DNA from: an uncultured Verrucomicrobiota bacterium
GTDB lineage: Bacteria > Verrucomicrobiota > Kiritimatiellia > RFP12 > UBA1067
Assembly (NCBI GenBank): GCA_946628745.1
Contig: CAMOXA010000051.1
Span: 1-9,286 of the forward strand
DNA length: 9,286 nt
Direction: 5' to 3'
In this document: positions 6,518-9,286 of the stretch, in pieces
How the letters are laid out: each line of letters begins with the position of its first letter
Position numbering within the stretch: position 1 is the stretch's first letter
Position numbers and translations under genes: made by a program
The notes under the pieces: model-generated
Told to the model about the DNA's origin: nothing
What the model saw: the letters and a program-made list of their open reading frames with translations, nothing else
Database searches by the model: none

Positions 6518-7311
6518 TTGAGCAGCAGCGCGCTCGTTTCAATGCCGTATTTCTCGGCTATCTTTGCGCCGGTGCCATCGGCGAATACCGCCTTGAGGGT
6601 TTCTTCCACCTGATCCTTCAAGGCGGTATTGCCCTTCTTGAAGCCGATTCCGTACGTCTCGGTCATTATGACTTCGCCGAGCATCCTGAACTTGCCGGGC
6701 AGGTCGGCGAGCTTGCGCTTCGCCACGCCCACGTCAAGAGCCACGGCGTCGAGCGCCCCCGCGTTCAGCTCGTTGACAGCCTGGTTGTAGTTCGGTTCGA
6801 CGACGAGCTCTTTGAATGTAGAGCCGAGCTTGGCGACTCCGGGCAGATTGTCGTTGCCGCCGCGCAGCGCGGTATACACGGGAGTGTCGGTCTGGACGCC
6901 GACGGTCTTGCCGGCCAAATCCGCGATGGTGTTTATAGGAGAGTCCGCCTTGACAAGGACGACCTGCGAGTTGTCGACGTACGGGCAGCTCCAGGTGTAG
7001 GCGTTTTCGCGGCCTTGGATTGTAAAGCCGTTCCATATGCAGCTTATCGAGCCGGAATTGAGCTCCATGTCTTTCGCGTCCCAGTTTATCGGATTGGCGA
7101 CAAACTTCCAGCCTCTTCTGGCGCACACTTCGCGGGCCAGGTCAAGATCGAAGCCCTTGTATTCGCTGCCGTCCTTGTAGCCGTACGGGGCGAAGTCGGC
7201 GTCAAAGCCGACAACCAGCTTTGGCGTGCCGTCGTCCGGCTCGCCGCATCCGCAAATCACAGCCGCGACGGCAGCCGCAGCCGCGACACAAAGGTTCTTC
7301 TTGATGTTCAT
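6514..7311 (-). CDS. Polar amino-acid ABC transporter substrate-binding lipoprotein
   Basis: 265 residues. The N-terminus, MNIKKNLCVAAAAAVAAVICGC, is a lipoprotein signal with lipobox I-C-G-C, so Cys22 should be lipidated and the protein membrane-anchored in the periplasm. The mature part is a family 3 extracellular binding protein: KLVVGFDADFAPYGYKDGSE and GFDLDLAREV early, then NWDAKDMELNSGSISCIWNGFTI, where known family members contact the amino-acid substrate, and AGKTVGVQTDTP and GIGFKKGN towards the C-terminus. Likely ligand is a polar amino acid; the NWDAKDMELNSG...CIWNGFTI version is common in cystine/polar amino-acid binders, but exact specificity is not readable. Start ATG at 7311 has a good Shine-Dalgarno AAAGGA (7319-7324) at 7 bases. 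Overlaps the permease gene by 4 bases. Confidence 0.92.
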   Translation of the reverse strand: MNIKKNLCVAAAAAVAAVICGCGEPDDGTPKLVVGFDADFAPYGYKDGSEYKGFDLDLAREVCARRGWKFVANPINWDAKDMELNSGSISCIWNGFTIQGRENAYTWSCPYVDNSQVVLVKADSPINTIADLAGKTVGVQTDTPVYTALRGGNDNLPGVAKLGSTFKELVVEPNYNQAVNELNAGALDAVALDVGVAKRKLADLPGKFRMLGEVIMTETYGIGFKKGNTALKDQVEETLKAVFADGTGAKIAEKYGIETSALLLK

Positions 7312-7330
7312 CGACTAATCCTTTCTTTCG

Positions 7331-7347
7331 CACCGCATTCCACCGCA
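7331..7347 (-). repeat. Direct repeat of TGCGGTG at exactly 10-base spacing in the leader of the binding-protein gene
   Basis: TGCGGTG occurs at 7347-7341 and again at 7337-7331 on the minus strand, start to start exactly one helical turn. It lies between the predicted +1 (about 7355) and the Shine-Dalgarno (7324-7319), a position suited to an operator or RNA-binding site. No matching regulator is encoded in the window, and two 7-base copies could arise by chance. Confidence 0.4.
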
Positions 7348-7362
7348 AGTGCATTGATTGTA

Positions 7363-7391
7363 ATTTTACCAAATACCGCGCCGGATTGCAA
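7363..7391 (-). promoter_or_regulatory. Extended -10 promoter for the amino-acid ABC operon, inside the beta-galactosidase 3' end
   Basis: Minus strand: -35 TTGCAA (7391-7386), 17-base spacer, extended -10 TG-G-TAAAAT (7368-7363). Predicted +1 is near A7355, preceded by C, leaving a leader of about 44 bases to the ATG at 7311. The TAA stop of the beta-galactosidase gene (7368-7366) forms the first half of the -10 box, and the last codons of that gene span the -35 and spacer. Confidence 0.65.
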
Positions 7392-9286
7392 CAGCGGACG
7401 AGACGAGAGGCGAGACGGGCGAGATCGTGTAGGTCCACTCGACAGGCTTTTCCGGGGCGAAGCGATACTTCCAGAGGGGGTTGGGTCCGCATGAAGCGCC
7501 GCCGAGACCGGTCTGCCGCACGTCGAGATTGACGCACACCTCCTTTCGCGGACGCAACGGGGCGCGATAGCGGTCCTCGCCGTTTTTGAAGGCCGCGAAC
7601 CACAAATCCTCCCACTCGTAGTGCAAGGCCTGGAGGAAGAACGGTTCACGCGAGGAGAATCTCGCCCCTCTGCCCGCCGCGTCCGTGAACTCGGCCCAGC
7701 GCACGTCGCACTTCATCCCGCAATCCTGGGGGCGGACGTACGGCACGAACTGCCCGGCGACGGTGGACCGCCACACTCCCAAAAACGCGGAAGTCTTGCG
7801 GTCGATATAGTTCTCGTGCGGGCCGCGCCCGTAGAAGCGCATGTTCTCGAGTTCCGGCGACAGCCTCATCGACACGCCAAGCCGCGCCAGGACGGGCATT
7901 TTGCCGTAGGGCTCCGACCTGTTCCAGACTTCGATGGAGCCGTCGGCCTTGAACCGCCATTCCGTCTCGTGCTTGAAGCCGCATCCTTTCGCGCCCGCGA
8001 CATCCACGACAGACTTGACTGAAGAGGCTGCGGCGACCGGCGGTTCGGGGTGGTATCTCAGTTGCGACAGCCCCGAGCCGAAGAAACTGCGCGAGCGGTC
8101 GTTCGACCACGCGTTTCCCGTGGCGATCCATTTGTCGTTGTCTGTGAACGCCCTTGCGCACGTGAGGCGCGGACCTGCGGCAAAACCCGGCGCCGGATCT
8201 TCCAACACAACCGCGCCGTCCATCTCCAGTCTGGAGAGGGTGCCTGTTTCTTTCGAGAAGCGCGCCACGGTGCCGGCGCATCTGGCGACGATGCACGTCT
8301 CGTCTTCGCTGAACGCCACCTCGCCGTCCGCGGCGGCCGCTGCGGCGGCCGGGGCCGCGTCTTCGGCGGAGGGCAGCGCAATCTGCTCCCTCGCCACCAC
8401 CAGTCCGGCCGGGGCCCACGGCGCGTCCTTTCTGGTCGCGAACGAGAAATCGACGAAGAGTTCGCCATCTGCCGCCGCGGCTGCGGCCTCTGCCAGGCCT
8501 GCGGGGACCACGGTGCCTCGCGAAAGCGGCGCGATAGACGGCACGTCGATTCGCCCGGCGGCGACCTCGAACCCGTTTTTCAGGAGCCTCCACGTGCCGT
8601 CGTACTCCGACGCGTCGGTGAAAGAGTTGCGGTTCCAAAGTTCGAACGTGCCGTCGTCGCGCCGGCGGGCGGCGAGCGTACGGTAGACGTGGCCGACTTC
8701 GAGAAGTTTCGGCGTTTCGTTTCGCATCGGGTCGACGATTCCGTTGACGCAGAACGGTCCGTCGTTCGGCTGTTCGTCGAAGTCGCCGCCGTATGCGAGA
8801 ATCCTCTCGGGCGAGCCGTCGTCGCCGATTCGCCCAGTCTGCTTCCATATGGCCTGGTCGACCCAATCCCATATGCAGCCGCCGACGAGCGACTCGTGGG
8901 CGTATATGACATCCCAGTATTCCTGCAGATTGCCGAGCGCGTTGCCCATCGCGTGCGCGTACTCGCACATCAAAAACGGCTTGCCGGCGGAATGCTCAGA
9001 CTCGGGTCTGGAATATTTGTCTTCGAGCGTGCCGGAGCCGGGCGGCGAATCGCCCAGACGGCCGCGCTTCTCCACCCAGTCCACATCCGGATACATCCGC
9101 GAGTCGATATCCGCTAGCGTGTTGGCGCGCTCCCAATGCACGGGCCGCGACGGGTCGAGAGCTCTTACCGCGTCTATCGCATGAACGAAACAATCGCCGT
9201 GTCCGGTTTCATTGCCCATCGACCAGATCGTCACCGACGGATGGTTGCGGTAGAACTTCACCTGCCGCACGTTGCGCTCGACGATG
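7366..9286 (-). CDS. lacZ: Beta-galactosidase, glycoside hydrolase family 2 (LacZ type), 5' part outside window
   Basis: Hydrolyses terminal beta-galactosides. The window holds the last 639 residues, entering at IVERN just before the active site. Seen: NHPSVTIWSMGNETGHG with the acid/base Glu at 9210-9208 (equivalent to Glu461 of E. coli LacZ) and MCEYAHAMGN with the nucleophile Glu at 8964-8962 (equivalent to Glu537). GGCIWDWVDQAIWK and YGGDFDEQPNDGPFCVNGIV follow. The C-terminal LacZ beta-sandwich (small-chain domain) shows FYGRGPHENYIDRK, PQDCGMKCDVRW and GLGGASCGP. The amount of protein after the acid/base Glu (about 613 residues) is slightly more than in E. coli, so only an N-terminal part of roughly 400 residues is missing. 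Two alanine-rich loops sit between the middle and last domains. The stop TAA overlaps the -10 box of the next operon, and no terminator is visible. Other GH2 specificities are possible but the motifs are strongly LacZ-like. Confidence 0.92.
   Translation of the reverse strand, partial: IVERNVRQVKFYRNHPSVTIWSMGNETGHGDCFVHAIDAVRALDPSRPVHWERANTLADIDSRMYPDVDWVEKRGRLGDSPPGSGTLEDKYSRPESEHSAGKPFLMCEYAHAMGNALGNLQEYWDVIYAHESLVGGCIWDWVDQAIWKQTGRIGDDGSPERILAYGGDFDEQPNDGPFCVNGIVDPMRNETPKLLEVGHVYRTLAARRRDDGTFELWNRNSFTDASEYDGTWRLLKNGFEVAAGRIDVPSIAPLSRGTVVPAGLAEAAAAAADGELFVDFSFATRKDAPWAPAGLVVAREQIALPSAEDAAPAAAAAAADGEVAFSEDETCIVARCAGTVARFSKETGTLSRLEMDGAVVLEDPAPGFAAGPRLTCARAFTDNDKWIATGNAWSNDRSRSFFGSGLSQLRYHPEPPVAAASSVKSVVDVAGAKGCGFKHETEWRFKADGSIEVWNRSEPYGKMPVLARLGVSMRLSPELENMRFYGRGPHENYIDRKTSAFLGVWRSTVAGQFVPYVRPQDCGMKCDVRWAEFTDAAGRGARFSSREPFFLQALHYEWEDLWFAAFKNGEDRYRAPLRPRKEVCVNLDVRQTGLGGASCGPNPLWKYRFAPEKPVEWTYTISPVSPLVSSAVAIRRGIW

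Noticed and set aside
7646..9117. Long alternative frames on both strands across the beta-galactosidase gene
   Set aside because: The plus-strand frame is in register with LacZ codons, and the minus-strand one is an Arg-rich frame shift. Both lack family motifs, while the LacZ frame carries both catalytic glutamates.

Overview
The window is a compact, GC-rich stretch of bacterial chromosome. Every supported gene lies on the minus strand, so transcription runs from position 9286 towards 1. Diderm (Gram-negative) ancestry is suggested by a lipobox-bearing solute-binding protein, a secreted S9 peptidase of the DPP IV type and a LacZ-type GH2 enzyme. The three promoters I can read are sigma70-like with extended -10 boxes, which argues against Bacteroidota and their TAnnTTTG boxes. 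A gut-type member of the Planctomycetota-Verrucomicrobiota-Chlamydiota group, such as Kiritimatiellota or Lentisphaerota, is a plausible but low-confidence guess. I see no phage, IS, CRISPR or other mobile element. There is no gene-free stretch longer than 300 bases; the longest, about 140 bases, is 4786-4927.

Layout in the direction of transcription: (1) 9286-7366 is the C-terminal two thirds of a LacZ-type beta-galactosidase, cut by the window edge. (2) A promoter sits inside the end of that gene and drives a three-gene operon: a polar amino-acid binding lipoprotein (7311-6514), its ABC permease (6517-5858) and an EamA/DMT transporter (5842-4928). (3) A 140-base spacer holds a weak terminator candidate and a strong stable-RNA promoter. 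(4) tRNA-Asp(GTC) and tRNA-Gln(CTG) follow, and directly after them come a secreted DPP IV-like S9 peptidase (about 4601-2865) and a second EamA transporter (2861-1965), with no terminator in between. (5) A promoter placed for a leaderless mRNA drives agmatinase (1880-1014), which overlaps a saccharopine-dehydrogenase-family gene, probably carboxy(nor)spermidine dehydrogenase (1021 to beyond position 1).

Functionally, regions 1-4 fit nutrient scavenging: beta-galactosides, peptides and amino acids, with two small exporter-type carriers. Region 5 fits the aspartate-semialdehyde route to spermidine: agmatine to putrescine, then to carboxyspermidine; the decarboxylase that would finish the route is not in view. 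No novel defence or mobile system is visible. The points most worth a second look are the tRNA-to-protease junction with no ATG or ribosome-binding site, the predicted leaderless agmatinase transcript, the promoter embedded in the beta-galactosidase stop codon, and a tandem duplication in an apparently shortened propeller domain of the peptidase.
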